This document shows, piece by piece, positions 52,401 through 61,139 of a stretch of DNA of 64,000 bases. The stretch spans positions 159,220 through 223,219 of the forward strand of contig JAEUJQ010000027.1 in NCBI GenBank assembly GCA_016793095.1, read 5' to 3'. This stretch comes from Myxococcaceae bacterium (GTDB lineage Bacteria; Myxococcota; Myxococcia; Myxococcales; Myxococcaceae). Position 1 is the stretch's first letter; each line of letters starts with the position of its first letter. Position numbers and translations under genes: made by a program. A model generated the notes under the pieces. It saw nothing but the letters and a program-made list of their open reading frames with translations. It was not told the DNA's origin and made no database searches.

Positions 52401-54716
52401 CTCGTCACCGAGCACAGCAAAGGCGACGTGGGCATCACCTACCGCCTGCACTTCGGCTCGGCGGTGCTGCTGCCGGGCATGGCGCGCTCCCTGCCGGTCC
52501 CCACCACCCTGCCCCTCGTCATTCCGCGTGACGGCACGCTGCGCCTGCGCACCGAGGGAGAAGCCGACGTGCGCTGCCGGCTCTTCGACGAGAGGCGGCG
52601 CCTCGTGCTCGAGGGCAGCGAGAACGGCGCCGACTGGAACTGCGCGCTCGCCGAGCCCGTCGCGAAGGGCCGCTACACGCTGGTGCTCGAGAGTGAGACG
52701 CAGCTCGGAGGCCAGACGAAGCTGTCGGTACAGCTCCCGCCCGTCGAGGACCAGGGCGCGTTCGCCGACGGGCAGAGGCTGAGCCTGGGGAACGCGGTGC
52801 TGCAGCTCACGGTGCCTCCGGGCGACACGGTGCAGGAGCTCTCCGTGCGCGCCGCCGCGAAGACCCCCTTCTCCTGCGCCGTCGTGGGACCCGAAGGGGT
52901 GGCCGCGCGGCGCTCGCGGGTGACCGACTGCTCGATGCTCGTGCTGCCGAAGCAGGAGCCCTGGAAGCTGCGCCTGTGGACGACGGACGGCTCGGCGAAC
53001 GTGACGACGACCTTCAAGTCGCGCGCGCCGGTGACGTCCGCCGTGGAGCTCTCGGCGACGCAGGCCCTGTCGGCGACCGTCTCGAAGCCCGGCCGGTACC
53101 GCACGTCGCCCCAGGCGTTCTGCCTGCGCGGCCGCGCGACCGGCGTCTTCGAGCGCTGTGGGCCCGAGGTGTCGCTGGAGGCGGGGCCGGCCCTCTTCGC
53201 GGGGTTCGGGACCGCGAGCGTGCCCGTGCCGCTCGATGAGGTGCGCTTCGAGGCGTCGGCCACGCCTTCGCCCATGGAGCTCTCGCGGACCGTGCACCTG
53301 CAGACGGTCACGGCGCCGCAGCCGTCGCTCTTTCTGCTCTCGGCGACGAGCGGGTGGGGCGAGGCCGCGCCGCCATCGTGTGGCTTCGATGGGGCAGGCG
53401 CGGTCCGCGAGCGGCGCGATCAGGCCTGCTTCGCCGTCAGCCGCCTCGGCGTCGAGGCGATTGCGCGCGTGTGGGCTCCCGCTGATTCGCTCGTGCCGGC
53501 GACGGTGGTGCGGCGTGGGGTCGCGCTCCCCGCGGCGCCGGAGCAGCTCACTCCCGGCCGGCGCAAGGTGACGTTCTCGGGCGTCGGCGCCTTCTCGCTG
53601 CCGTCGGGGCGGGCGCGCGTCGAGGCGACCCTGCCCTCGCAGACGTGGGGCGTGCTGGTGGACGACGCGGGGAATGCGCTCGAGCTCTGCGCGCCCGCGG
53701 ACGACCTGCGGCGCTGTGTGGTGACGGGGCAAGGTGGCCGCTTCGTGCTCGTCGGAGGCTCAGGGCAGGCCGAGCTCACGACGGTGCTGCTCGAGACCGC
53801 GCCGGCCGTGGTCGCCTTCACCGGGCTGTACGAGGACACGCCTCGCGCGCCGGGCACGGTGCGGCTGACGGTGCCGCCCGCCGATCAGGAACGCGCCCTG
53901 CTGGTGGAAGGAGCGCTCCGCTGCACGCTGGTGCTGGCCACCGGTGAGCGGCTCGCAGACTGTCGCGTGAAGGTGCCGGCGAAGACGGGCGCCGAGCTGA
54001 TCGTCGAGCACGAGGTGACGGCGCTGCGAGCGCTGGTGCACACGCCAGGCAGGGAGAAGTGGGCCCGCCTTGGCATCGAGCTGCCGGTGGTGGCCGGGCC
54101 TGCGCTCCAGCCGGCGGTGGCGGTGCCGCTGCAGCAGGGGCGCATCGATCGCACCCTGGTGCTGGCGCAGAGCGCGGTGGTGCGCGTGGCTGCCGAGAGC
54201 GGCGTCTGCGGCCTCTTCCGTGCCAACGATCTGCTCGCGGTGCACGGCGACGACACCGGCTGTGAGCTGGTGCGCGTCCTCAACCCCGGCACCTACCGGC
54301 TGCTGGTGCGGCCGTTCGCAAACCGGCCCGCGCCAGGCAGCCTGCGGTGGCTCGCCGAGCCGGTCTCGACGCTCGCGGAGGGCACCGGCGCCGAGGTCTG
54401 GCTGGCTCCCGGCGAGGTGCGCCTCTTCACCTTCGACACCAGGGGGAAGGGCCGCGTCGGCTTCGGCGTGCAGGCGAAGAGCGAGAACCTCGAGTGCGCC
54501 GTCTTCAACGACGGCTACCAGGCCATCGGCGAGGGCTGTCACCAGTACCTCTCCCTCGACAAGGGCCGCTTCCTGCTGACGGTGCGAAACCCGAACCGGC
54601 CGGGCGCCACGCCCATCGCGGTGAAGCCCGTGCTGCTCGGCCTGTCGGGCGACTCGAACGAGGTGCCGCCCGAGTACCTGCGTGACTTCTTCGGCCGCGC
54701 GGGGGTGACGCCATGA
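49449..54716 (+). CDS. 1755-residue secreted protein of cysteine-paired repeats, partner of macroglobulin
   Basis: The product is 1755 aa from the ATG at 49449; GTG 49380 in frame is an alternative. A signal-like N-terminus (TTLLPWLVVQAASLSQS) is followed by about ten degenerate beta-sandwich modules. Each has a C-x-L/V, a short hairpin, a second Cys, then L-x-x-G-x-Y-x-L. Examples are CELDLLLDAGQYKVRV, CDLLLSLGKGEYQLQLF, CALAEPVAKGRYTLVLES, CELVRVLNPGTYRLLV and CHQYLSLDKGRFLLTV. A Glu/Gly-rich insertion (GEGEYGGEGEAGEGDHGG) lies near residue 915. The modules look like PPC-type domains with an added disulfide. Its stop overlaps the macroglobulin start, so it is probably a dedicated partner. 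I know no named family. Confidence 0.7.
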   Translation: MSPTTLLPWLVVQAASLSQSQVPATGRHETILTLDAPAAVHLSARSGSGTACEVIDRVRGPFARAGVVGRTNCELDLLLDAGQYKVRVESPLKGKGQVALSAAVFTELNPAPSQLATGAVHEATLKPGQQLSFWLPMPTRGVPYVRIAGRHAGDVRLWRNGEWLEPLTLRRTVTTNTPGYPMHEWWIDQVLEAGDYKLVIYGRDTVTVTGSTVDDSLTVERGFRPGPQERSVSFTLPPSGALALELPTSPTVAFASLDSSPDGAVQVQVADLGALAALAFNATCTVPKGALVPECAARSWATPERRVVVVRGPRGTKGTLEWANAVNSDLGWLNSWRGGYYGAPATSFSFSAGVTGRVMVATHDLPIDTDAAPLGCQLEEYDGTKRTGRILARAMTKLEDGEALEKDFNYESGAIIWFELASANRYRIRTDGGRKNRCELYRFKPDGTLERLSQTKNDDSAGCDLLLSLGKGEYQLQLFGGNPGIEKLTVREDSKRELKKAVARSTCQLPPLDLARGSHRLTLTRVGALSARGVSFTEVPVDVTRPVHLALEPRQTLELPLGRGGPFEVRSSGGARFGCRVQGASTPTVVTSCAVPAASAGDGLTLTNPGELPVQVTLLRPVAPPLAAGLSSYAPVLRPLPKLAAEQPAWFDFERNQTNSAMFEVETPGLYNVTTLGLLATSCRLRTPVVDLVAQNAGGGRGRNCLIQTYLQKGRYLLSATTQSLSKGRGALFLLRKPARELPGVSGEGESFFRVDANELVQQKLVVSKSADYRLGTTAQGASLMCRLDDQQGWPIEPVPSACVGTRTLSAGAWLWTQLPLTVESMRRTSLERVREALVLRGSKPHPVQAFTWYDAELGSDGKDEFTFTLEGETTLDVVLTQGMQGRVFVLEKGQPPKAVEVIPPQVTAWDTGGEGEGEYGGEGEAGEGDHGGEPEYSGDGEYSAEGEGSEEPVVASAPSGPALRAAPPPPAGAKVTLPAGSYKLVTEHSKGDVGITYRLHFGSAVLLPGMARSLPVPTTLPLVIPRDGTLRLRTEGEADVRCRLFDERRRLVLEGSENGADWNCALAEPVAKGRYTLVLESETQLGGQTKLSVQLPPVEDQGAFADGQRLSLGNAVLQLTVPPGDTVQELSVRAAAKTPFSCAVVGPEGVAARRSRVTDCSMLVLPKQEPWKLRLWTTDGSANVTTTFKSRAPVTSAVELSATQALSATVSKPGRYRTSPQAFCLRGRATGVFERCGPEVSLEAGPALFAGFGTASVPVPLDEVRFEASATPSPMELSRTVHLQTVTAPQPSLFLLSATSGWGEAAPPSCGFDGAGAVRERRDQACFAVSRLGVEAIARVWAPADSLVPATVVRRGVALPAAPEQLTPGRRKVTFSGVGAFSLPSGRARVEATLPSQTWGVLVDDAGNALELCAPADDLRRCVVTGQGGRFVLVGGSGQAELTTVLLETAPAVVAFTGLYEDTPRAPGTVRLTVPPADQERALLVEGALRCTLVLATGERLADCRVKVPAKTGAELIVEHEVTALRALVHTPGREKWARLGIELPVVAGPALQPAVAVPLQQGRIDRTLVLAQSAVVRVAAESGVCGLFRANDLLAVHGDDTGCELVRVLNPGTYRLLVRPFANRPAPGSLRWLAEPVSTLAEGTGAEVWLAPGEVRLFTFDTRGKGRVGFGVQAKSENLECAVFNDGYQAIGEGCHQYLSLDKGRFLLTVRNPNRPGATPIAVKPVLLGLSGDSNEVPPEYLRDFFGRAGVTP

Positions 54717-57700
54717 CGCGCCCCACCCTGCTCTCTCCGCTCCGGAAGACCTCCATGACGTCGCGAACGCTCCGCTGTGCCGTCGTCCTGCTGCTCCTCG
54801 CCGCCCCGCTCGCGCACGCGCAGTACGTCGCAGGCGACGACGGCCAACGCCCCGCCGGCGCCGGCACCCGCGTGCTGCCAGACACGTTCCTGCGCGGGTT
54901 CGACCCGGTGACGGTGTACTTCGACGGCGATCAGGTGGGCTCGAAGGGCCCCGCCGACGACGGGCCGAAGTACCTCTCGTTCGCGCCCGCGTGGCCCGGC
55001 GCGTACACGTGGGTCGATCGGCGCACGCTCCAGTTCCGGCCGGCCGAGCCCTGGCCGGCGCTCGCGCGGTTCGCGATCGACGCGCGGGGCACGAAGCGGG
55101 TGCTGACGACGATGATGTCTCCGCCGTCGGCCATGGCGCCGGGGGCAGGCAGCGAGGGCCTCCGTCCGTTCCGCGTCGTCACCCTCACCTTCCCCCAGGC
55201 GCTGCCGCCAGCCTCGCTGAAGAAGATGCTGACGCTCGAGATCCGGGATCTGCCGGGGCTCGCTGACAGCCCGCGCAAGAGGGTGCAGCGCTTCACGCTG
55301 GCGCCGCTCCCCCGGGCGAACCAGCGCGACCCGGCGAGCTGGGCCATCACCCTCGAGGAGGACGTGCCCGAAGGGAAGCAGCTGGTGGTGTCCGTCAGCC
55401 TCGCGCTGGGGAACGAGGCCACCACCCTGTGGACCGGCCGCCTCTCGACGCGCACGCCCTTCGCCTTGCAGAGCGTGCGCTGCGGCAACGCCGAGTTCCC
55501 GCTGGTGGGCGGCGCGTCGACGCCGAGAGATCTGGCCCTGGGCTGCGGGAACCGGGGCGACCTGCCGCAGCTCGTCTTCTCGGCCCCCGTCGCCGACCTC
55601 ACGCTCACCAACCTGCGCAAGCTCGTGCACCTCGAGCCGTCGGTGCCCGATCTGCGCTTCACGCCGTACGGAGAGCGCGTGCAGCTCGCTGGCCGCTTCG
55701 TGCCCGACACGCTGTACAAGCTGACGCTGGGCCCCTCGCCGATCCGTGACGACGCGGGCCGCGCGCTGCGCGAGGTGAAGCCGGCCGACGTGTACTTCCA
55801 CCTCGGCTGGAAGACGTCGTTCCTGCGCTTCACCCAATCGACCGCCATCGTCGAGGCGCGCGGCCCGCGCATGCTGCCCCTCCAGGGCTACGGGGAACCG
55901 AAGGCCGACGTGCGCGTGCATCGCGTCGACCCGCTCCACGCGGGCCTCTGGCCGTTCCCCTCGTCGCCCATCGTCATCGACGAGCAGAGCGCGCCGCCGT
56001 TTCCCGGTGAGGAGCCCGCGACGCCCCAGCTGCCGGGCACCATCGACGCGCGCGCTCTTCAGCAGCACCTGCGCCTGCTCGGCAGCCCGCTGGTGTCGCG
56101 GCTCGTCGACCTGCCGCTCGCCGACAAGGCGAACACCACGAGCTTCGGCCTCGACCTGAAGGGCCTGGTGGACGAGCGGCCAGGCACCTACCTGGTGGGC
56201 CTGCGGCGCCTCACGGGACGACCCGAGCGGGCGTGGGTGCGGGTGCAGATCACCAACCTCACCGTCACCAGCGTCGACGAGACCGACAAGGCGATCCTCT
56301 ACGTGCGCACGCTGGACAGCGGCGAGGCCGTGCGCGGCGCCACCGTGCGCCTCGAAGGGTGGCCAACCGATGGGGACCAGCTCGCCTTCGAAGAGAAGAC
56401 GACGGACGGCGACGGGCGCGTCGTGTTCTCCCCGCGCACGGGCTGGTCGCAGATCACCCGCGTCTCGGTGCGCGCTGGCGACGACGTGCTGGTGCTCGAC
56501 CCACGCGAGCCGCTGCCCTCGTTCGCCAACAACCACTGGTCGAGCTACGGCGGCTGGCTGAGCTGGCTGTTGACGCAGTCCATCCCTCCGCCGCCCAACG
56601 ACACGACGCTCGGCTTCGTCTTCAGCGAGCGGCCCATCTACAAGCCAGGCGAGCCGGTGTTCCTCAAAGGCTACGTGCGCCGCAAAGAGAGCGGCGGTCT
56701 GCAGCTCCTCCCGCTCACCGACTACAAGCTGCGCGTGCGCGGCCCGGACGGCACCGAGTACCCGACGGTCGCCACGACCTCGGCGCTGGGCGGGCTCGCG
56801 GCGACCTTCAAGGAAGAGAACCTGCCCACCGGTGAGTTCCGCGCCGAATTGGTGCACGCGCCGCCGCGGGGCAGCCCCACCATCATCGCCACGCGCGACT
56901 TCCGCATCGAGGCCTACCGGGTGCCGACGTTCGAGGTGCAGCTCTCGGGCGGCCCGCGCGTGCGCAACGACGCGCCCTTCAAGGTGAAGGCGGTCGCGCG
57001 CTACTACGCGGGCGGCAACGTCGCGAACCAGCCGATCGCCTGGAGCGTCACCCAGCGCCCGTACACCTGGACGCCGAAGGGCCTCGACGGCTTCCTGTTC
57101 GCCTCGTCGGCCCAGTTCGCTCGGCCACAGTCCCAGCGCACGCCGGGCGTGACGTCGCAGCAGGGCGAGCTCGACGACAACGGCGCGGCCGACCTCACCA
57201 TGAACCCGCAGCTCGACCTCGACGGCTCCGGCCGGGTGTACCGCTTCGAGGCGACGGTGACGGGCCCCGACGAGCAGCCGGTGACGAGCGCGACCGAGGT
57301 GAAGGCGCTGCCGCCCTTCGTGCTGGGCCTCAAGGTGCCCCGGTACCTCGAGCGCGCGACCGAGCTGAAGACCGAGCTGGTGGCCGTGGGCATCGACGAC
57401 AAGCCGCTGCTCGATCAAGAGGTGCGCGTGCGGCTGCTCCGGCGCGTGTGGCACTCGACGCTGCGCGAGACGAGCTTCGCGACCGGCCAGGCGAAGTACC
57501 AGACCGAGCAGGAGGACCTGCAGGTCGCCGAGAAGACGCTCAAGTCGGTGGCGACGCCGCTGGCGCAGGTGTTCCCCATCACGGACTCGGGGGTCTACGT
57601 CGTCGAGCTGTTCGCGCGCGACAAGCTGGGGCGGGTGCAGACGCTCTCGGCTGATCTCTACATCGGCGGCTCGACGCCCCAGTCGTGGCAGAAGTCGCGT

Positions 57701-60466
57701 GACGGCGTCTTCGAGGTGAAGCCCGACAAGAAGGCGTACCTGCCGGGCGAGGTGGCTCACCTCCTCGTCCAGAGCCCCTACGCCAGCGCCCGCGCGCTCG
57801 CCGTCATCGAGGAGCCCACCGGCAACCGCTACCTGTGGAAGGACGTGACCGGCTCGCGGGTCGTCATCGACGTGCCGATCTCCGACCGCAACGTGCCCAA
57901 CCTGCCGGTGCACGTGGTGTTGATGCGTGGGCGCATCGGCGAGGGGAAGACCGACGACTCCCGCTACAAGCCGGCCACCGCGGCCAGCAGCCTCGAGCTC
58001 GAGGTGCAGCCCGCGAAGAACCAGGTCGTCGTCAACGTGCAGCACCCCGAGGTCGCCCGGCCCGGCACCAGGCACGACTTCACCGTCACGCTGACCGACG
58101 ACCTGAAGCGCCCCGTCGGCGGCGAGGTGACGCTCTGGCTGGTGGACGAGGCCGTGCTGTCGCTCGCGAAGGAGGGGTCGCTCGACCCTCTGTCAGAGCT
58201 GATCCGCCGCAACGCACGCACCGTCAGCATTCGCGACTCGCGCAACCTCGTGGTGGGGCGCGTCACCGAGCTCGAGGAAGATCCGGGCGGCGACGGCGGC
58301 GATGACGAGACCCAGGGCGGCAAGCGGCTCGTCCGCAAGGAGTTCAAGACCGTGCCGTACTACGCGGCGACGCTCCTCGTCCCGGCGAGCGGCAAGCTGG
58401 TGGTGCCGATTCAGCTCTCGGACGATCTGACGAACTTCCGCGTGCGGGCGGTGGCGGTCTCCGGGGCGACGCGCTTCGGCGTGAAGCAGTCGACGCTGCG
58501 GGTGCGACTGCCCGTGCTGGTCCAGCCGCAGCTGCCGCGGCTCGTGCGCATGGGCGACAGCTTCTGGCCTGGCGCCGTGGCGCGGGTGGTGGAGGGCCCC
58601 GACGGCCCCGCCACGGTGGACGTCTCGATCTCGGGCGCCATCGAGGGCAAGGCGAAGGCGACGGAGCGCATCGAGCTCAAGTCCACCAGGGCCCAGTCGG
58701 TGCTCACCCCGGTGACGGTGAAGTCGGTGCCGACGGGGAAGGAGGCGTCACTGACGGTGCGGGTCGACGTGACGCGCCTGTCGGACAAGGCCGGCGACGC
58801 CTTCGAAGTGAAGCTGCCGCTGTTGCCCGATCGCAACGTCGAGCGCGCGGCCCAGGTGACGACGCTCCAGCCGGGCGGCAACGCCGTGAAGCCGTTCCCC
58901 GAGCCGGCCCGCGCCGGCACGGCCAGCCAGTCGTACGTCTTCACCAACCAACCGGGCGTGCTCGAGCTCGCCTCGAGCCTCGACTACCTCTCGGCGTACC
59001 CGCACGGCTGCCTCGAGCAGCGCATGAGCCAGGTCTACCCGGACCTCGTGCTCGGCGGCCTCCTCAAGAAGCTCGAGCTCGAGACGCGCTTCACGCCCCA
59101 GGTGCAGTCGAACACGAAGAAGCTGCTCGACGAGCTCGCCCAGCACCAGGACCCCTCGGGCTTCCTCGGCTACTGGCCGGGCAGCCAGGGCAACGTGCAG
59201 CTCACCGCCGCGGGCGTCGAGTTCATGAACGCCGCGAAGAAGGCCGGCGTCGCGGTGGACGAGAAGGTGCGAACCCGCGCCATCGACGGGCTGAAGCGCG
59301 TGCTGCGGAAGGACTTCAACGGACTGTGGACGGACTACCGCTGGAACCAGCAGTCGGCGGCCCTGCGCGCGCTCGCCACCATCGGCGAGCTCGACGACAA
59401 CTACGCCATCGAGCTGTTCCACGGCCGCGCGAGCATGGACTCGACCGCGCTGGCCGATCTCACCTCGGCGATGTCGCAGCGGCCCAACGTGTTCGGCTCG
59501 AACCTGAACACGCTCAAGGGCGACCTGTGGGACGAGCTCGTCTTCAAGCTGGTGAAGGGCAACCAGGTGTTCGATCGGCTGCGCCGCGATCGCTCGGCGT
59601 GGTCCGGCCTGTACCTCGGCAGCTCCTCGAGCGCAGTGTCGGCGGTGTGGGAGGCCCTGCTGCGCGTCGATCCCTCGAACCCCCGGCACCCCCTCATCCG
59701 CGACGCGATGCTGGCGAAGGCGACCGCGAACCAGGGCTTCGGCAGCACCTACGACAACCGGCGCGCCGTGCAGGCGCTCGCGCTGTGGCTCGAGAAGGGG
59801 CAGCCGGGCCAGGGCAAGGTGACGGTCACGGTGAGCGGCGTGCCCGACGCGGTGCTCGACGACGCCAGGAAGGCGGCGCGGCGGCTCATCGACTCGGAGC
59901 AGGTCCCGCAGGTGACGGTGACGGGCGGTCCGGTCGGCGCGCGGCTGCAGGTGAAGTACCTGCCGCTCACGTCGGGCGACAAGGCCGAGGCGAAGAAGGA
60001 CGGCCTCATCGTCAGCCGCAGCCTCACGCGCTACCCGGCCGACGGCAGCGCACCGGTGAACGTCGATGACAAGCCCGGCCAGGTGCTGAAGGTCCCGCAG
60101 GGTGAGGTGCTCGAGGTGCACGTGCAGCTCGTCACCGACGAACCGCGCCAGCATGTCGCGCTCGTGGTGCCCTTCGCCGCGGGCCTCGAGCCGATGAACC
60201 CGAACCTCGAGACGTCAGGGAGCGACGCGAAGCCCTCGCAGGCCGACTCGGTGGCGCCGACGTACGTGCAGCGCCTCGACGGCGAGGTGCGTTACGCCTT
60301 CACCGAGCTGCCGCGCGGCACGCATACCTTCCACTTCCGCGTGCGCGCGTCGAGCGAGGGCAGCTTCGTGCACCCGCCGCCGTTCGCCGAGCTGATGTAC
60401 CGCGAGGAGGTGCGCGGCCGCGGCGTGGGCCAGCGCATCGTGGTGACGGGCACCCGGCAGCAGTGA
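54713..60466 (+). CDS. Bacterial alpha-2-macroglobulin (ECAM/YfhM-type)
   Basis: The product is 1917 aa; ATG 54713 overlaps the previous stop, and ATG 54755 (MTSRTLRCAVVLLLLAA) is an alternative. The signal ends LAHAQ with no lipobox, unlike E. coli ECAM. The MG2 block FSERPIYKPGEPVFLKGYVR lies near residue 635, the A2M block LSDDLTNFRVRAVAVSG near residue 1230, and the thioester HGCLEQRMSQVYPDLVLG with Cys 1433. The thioester motif is intact, so it should trap proteases by covalent attachment in the periplasm. Its association with PBP1C is known in many bacteria. The last domain (YAFTELPRGTHTFHFRVRAS) is the receptor-binding-like domain. Confidence 0.93.
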   Translation: MTRPTLLSPLRKTSMTSRTLRCAVVLLLLAAPLAHAQYVAGDDGQRPAGAGTRVLPDTFLRGFDPVTVYFDGDQVGSKGPADDGPKYLSFAPAWPGAYTWVDRRTLQFRPAEPWPALARFAIDARGTKRVLTTMMSPPSAMAPGAGSEGLRPFRVVTLTFPQALPPASLKKMLTLEIRDLPGLADSPRKRVQRFTLAPLPRANQRDPASWAITLEEDVPEGKQLVVSVSLALGNEATTLWTGRLSTRTPFALQSVRCGNAEFPLVGGASTPRDLALGCGNRGDLPQLVFSAPVADLTLTNLRKLVHLEPSVPDLRFTPYGERVQLAGRFVPDTLYKLTLGPSPIRDDAGRALREVKPADVYFHLGWKTSFLRFTQSTAIVEARGPRMLPLQGYGEPKADVRVHRVDPLHAGLWPFPSSPIVIDEQSAPPFPGEEPATPQLPGTIDARALQQHLRLLGSPLVSRLVDLPLADKANTTSFGLDLKGLVDERPGTYLVGLRRLTGRPERAWVRVQITNLTVTSVDETDKAILYVRTLDSGEAVRGATVRLEGWPTDGDQLAFEEKTTDGDGRVVFSPRTGWSQITRVSVRAGDDVLVLDPREPLPSFANNHWSSYGGWLSWLLTQSIPPPPNDTTLGFVFSERPIYKPGEPVFLKGYVRRKESGGLQLLPLTDYKLRVRGPDGTEYPTVATTSALGGLAATFKEENLPTGEFRAELVHAPPRGSPTIIATRDFRIEAYRVPTFEVQLSGGPRVRNDAPFKVKAVARYYAGGNVANQPIAWSVTQRPYTWTPKGLDGFLFASSAQFARPQSQRTPGVTSQQGELDDNGAADLTMNPQLDLDGSGRVYRFEATVTGPDEQPVTSATEVKALPPFVLGLKVPRYLERATELKTELVAVGIDDKPLLDQEVRVRLLRRVWHSTLRETSFATGQAKYQTEQEDLQVAEKTLKSVATPLAQVFPITDSGVYVVELFARDKLGRVQTLSADLYIGGSTPQSWQKSRDGVFEVKPDKKAYLPGEVAHLLVQSPYASARALAVIEEPTGNRYLWKDVTGSRVVIDVPISDRNVPNLPVHVVLMRGRIGEGKTDDSRYKPATAASSLELEVQPAKNQVVVNVQHPEVARPGTRHDFTVTLTDDLKRPVGGEVTLWLVDEAVLSLAKEGSLDPLSELIRRNARTVSIRDSRNLVVGRVTELEEDPGGDGGDDETQGGKRLVRKEFKTVPYYAATLLVPASGKLVVPIQLSDDLTNFRVRAVAVSGATRFGVKQSTLRVRLPVLVQPQLPRLVRMGDSFWPGAVARVVEGPDGPATVDVSISGAIEGKAKATERIELKSTRAQSVLTPVTVKSVPTGKEASLTVRVDVTRLSDKAGDAFEVKLPLLPDRNVERAAQVTTLQPGGNAVKPFPEPARAGTASQSYVFTNQPGVLELASSLDYLSAYPHGCLEQRMSQVYPDLVLGGLLKKLELETRFTPQVQSNTKKLLDELAQHQDPSGFLGYWPGSQGNVQLTAAGVEFMNAAKKAGVAVDEKVRTRAIDGLKRVLRKDFNGLWTDYRWNQQSAALRALATIGELDDNYAIELFHGRASMDSTALADLTSAMSQRPNVFGSNLNTLKGDLWDELVFKLVKGNQVFDRLRRDRSAWSGLYLGSSSSAVSAVWEALLRVDPSNPRHPLIRDAMLAKATANQGFGSTYDNRRAVQALALWLEKGQPGQGKVTVTVSGVPDAVLDDARKAARRLIDSEQVPQVTVTGGPVGARLQVKYLPLTSGDKAEAKKDGLIVSRSLTRYPADGSAPVNVDDKPGQVLKVPQGEVLEVHVQLVTDEPRQHVALVVPFAAGLEPMNPNLETSGSDAKPSQADSVAPTYVQRLDGEVRYAFTELPRGTHTFHFRVRASSEGSFVHPPPFAELMYREEVRGRGVGQRIVVTGTRQQ

Positions 60467-60473
60467 GGCACGC

Positions 60474-61139
60474 ATGAGGCCCCGCCCGACGGCAACCAGA
60501 TGGGCGTGCCTCGTCGCCGACGGACGAGGCGTCAGCGGCACGCCGTGTCGGGAGGCGTCACGCACCGCGTTCCCGAGCCTGGCTGGTTGGCGCCGGGGTC
60601 ACCGTGCCTCAGCGGGTTCACGTCACGCTCGACGTGGGCGACCCCCGCTCGCGAGTCCTGCAGTTCGGTGGTCCACCCAACGTCTTGCAGGACTCGCGAC
60701 GGAGAGGTCGAGCGCTGATGACCTCGCTCCCGCGACCGGACCGGAGCGACAGCGTGGTGGAGCGCTGATGGCGTTGGCGTCGTCCTCGCGGCCGGACCGG
60801 GGCGACGGCACGGAGCAGACGGGCTCAGCGGGTACACGTCACGCTCGACGTGCGCGCCCCCGGCTCGCGAGTCCTGCAGTTCGTTGGTCCAACCAACATC
60901 TTGCAGGACTCGCGACGAAGAGCCTCGCGACCGGCGCGGCGGCGCGGAGGAGCGCTGATGGCATCCTCCTCGTGACCGGACCGGCGCGGCGGCGCGGAGG
61001 AGCGCTGATGACGTCGCCCTCGCGACCGCTGGCCGGTTGGGACCGCCGTGACGCCGCGGAGGAGCCGATGACGTCGCCCTCGCCGCGCTCGAGGCTGGCC
61101 GGTTGCCGCGTTCATGACCCCGCGGAGGAGCGACGATGA
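60474..61139 (+). CDS. Possible repeat-derived open frame between macroglobulin and pbpC
   Basis: 221 codons are open from ATG 60474, which has a GAGG five bases upstream. The product is Arg/Ala/Gly/Pro-rich. It contains one in-frame duplication 72 codons apart (LASPAVRWSTQRLAGLAT and LASPAVRWSNQHLAGLAT) and ends with two pbpC-start-like peptides (MTSPSRPLAGW, MTSPSPRSRLAGC). Its TGA overlaps the ATG at 61136. It has no family and could be a by-product of duplicated noncoding DNA. I regard it as a reading frame rather than a proven gene. Confidence 0.25.
   Translation: MRPRPTATRWACLVADGRGVSGTPCREASRTAFPSLAGWRRGHRASAGSRHARRGRPPLASPAVRWSTQRLAGLATERSSADDLAPATGPERQRGGALMALASSSRPDRGDGTEQTGSAGTRHARRARPRLASPAVRWSNQHLAGLATKSLATGAAARRSADGILLVTGPARRRGGALMTSPSRPLAGWDRRDAAEEPMTSPSPRSRLAGCRVHDPAEERR
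60609..60920 (+). repeat. 216-bp imperfect direct duplication containing a hairpin
   Basis: The segment starting CTCAGCGGGTTCACGTCACG at 60609 recurs near 60824. Each copy carries the same 14-bp arms TCGCGAGTCCTGCA and TGCAGGACTCGCGA (60649-60662/60686-60699 and 60865-60878/60902-60915) around an inner GGTG-GTC-CACC or GTTG-GTC-CAAC hairpin. The inner stems differ by a compensated pair. Confidence 0.85.

Noticed and set aside
49359..53732. Minus-strand frame of over 1400 codons opposite the giant secreted protein
   Set aside because: Arg/His/Gly-rich antisense; the plus-strand frame has a signal peptide and repeats and is coupled to the macroglobulin.
54539..58075. Minus-strand frame of over 1100 codons opposite the macroglobulin
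   Set aside because: Antisense of a frame with unmistakable MG2 motifs further on.
60474..61139. A conventional 221-aa protein gene between the macroglobulin and pbpC
   Set aside because: Composition is low complexity and its content is explained by duplicated DNA; kept only as a low-confidence frame.
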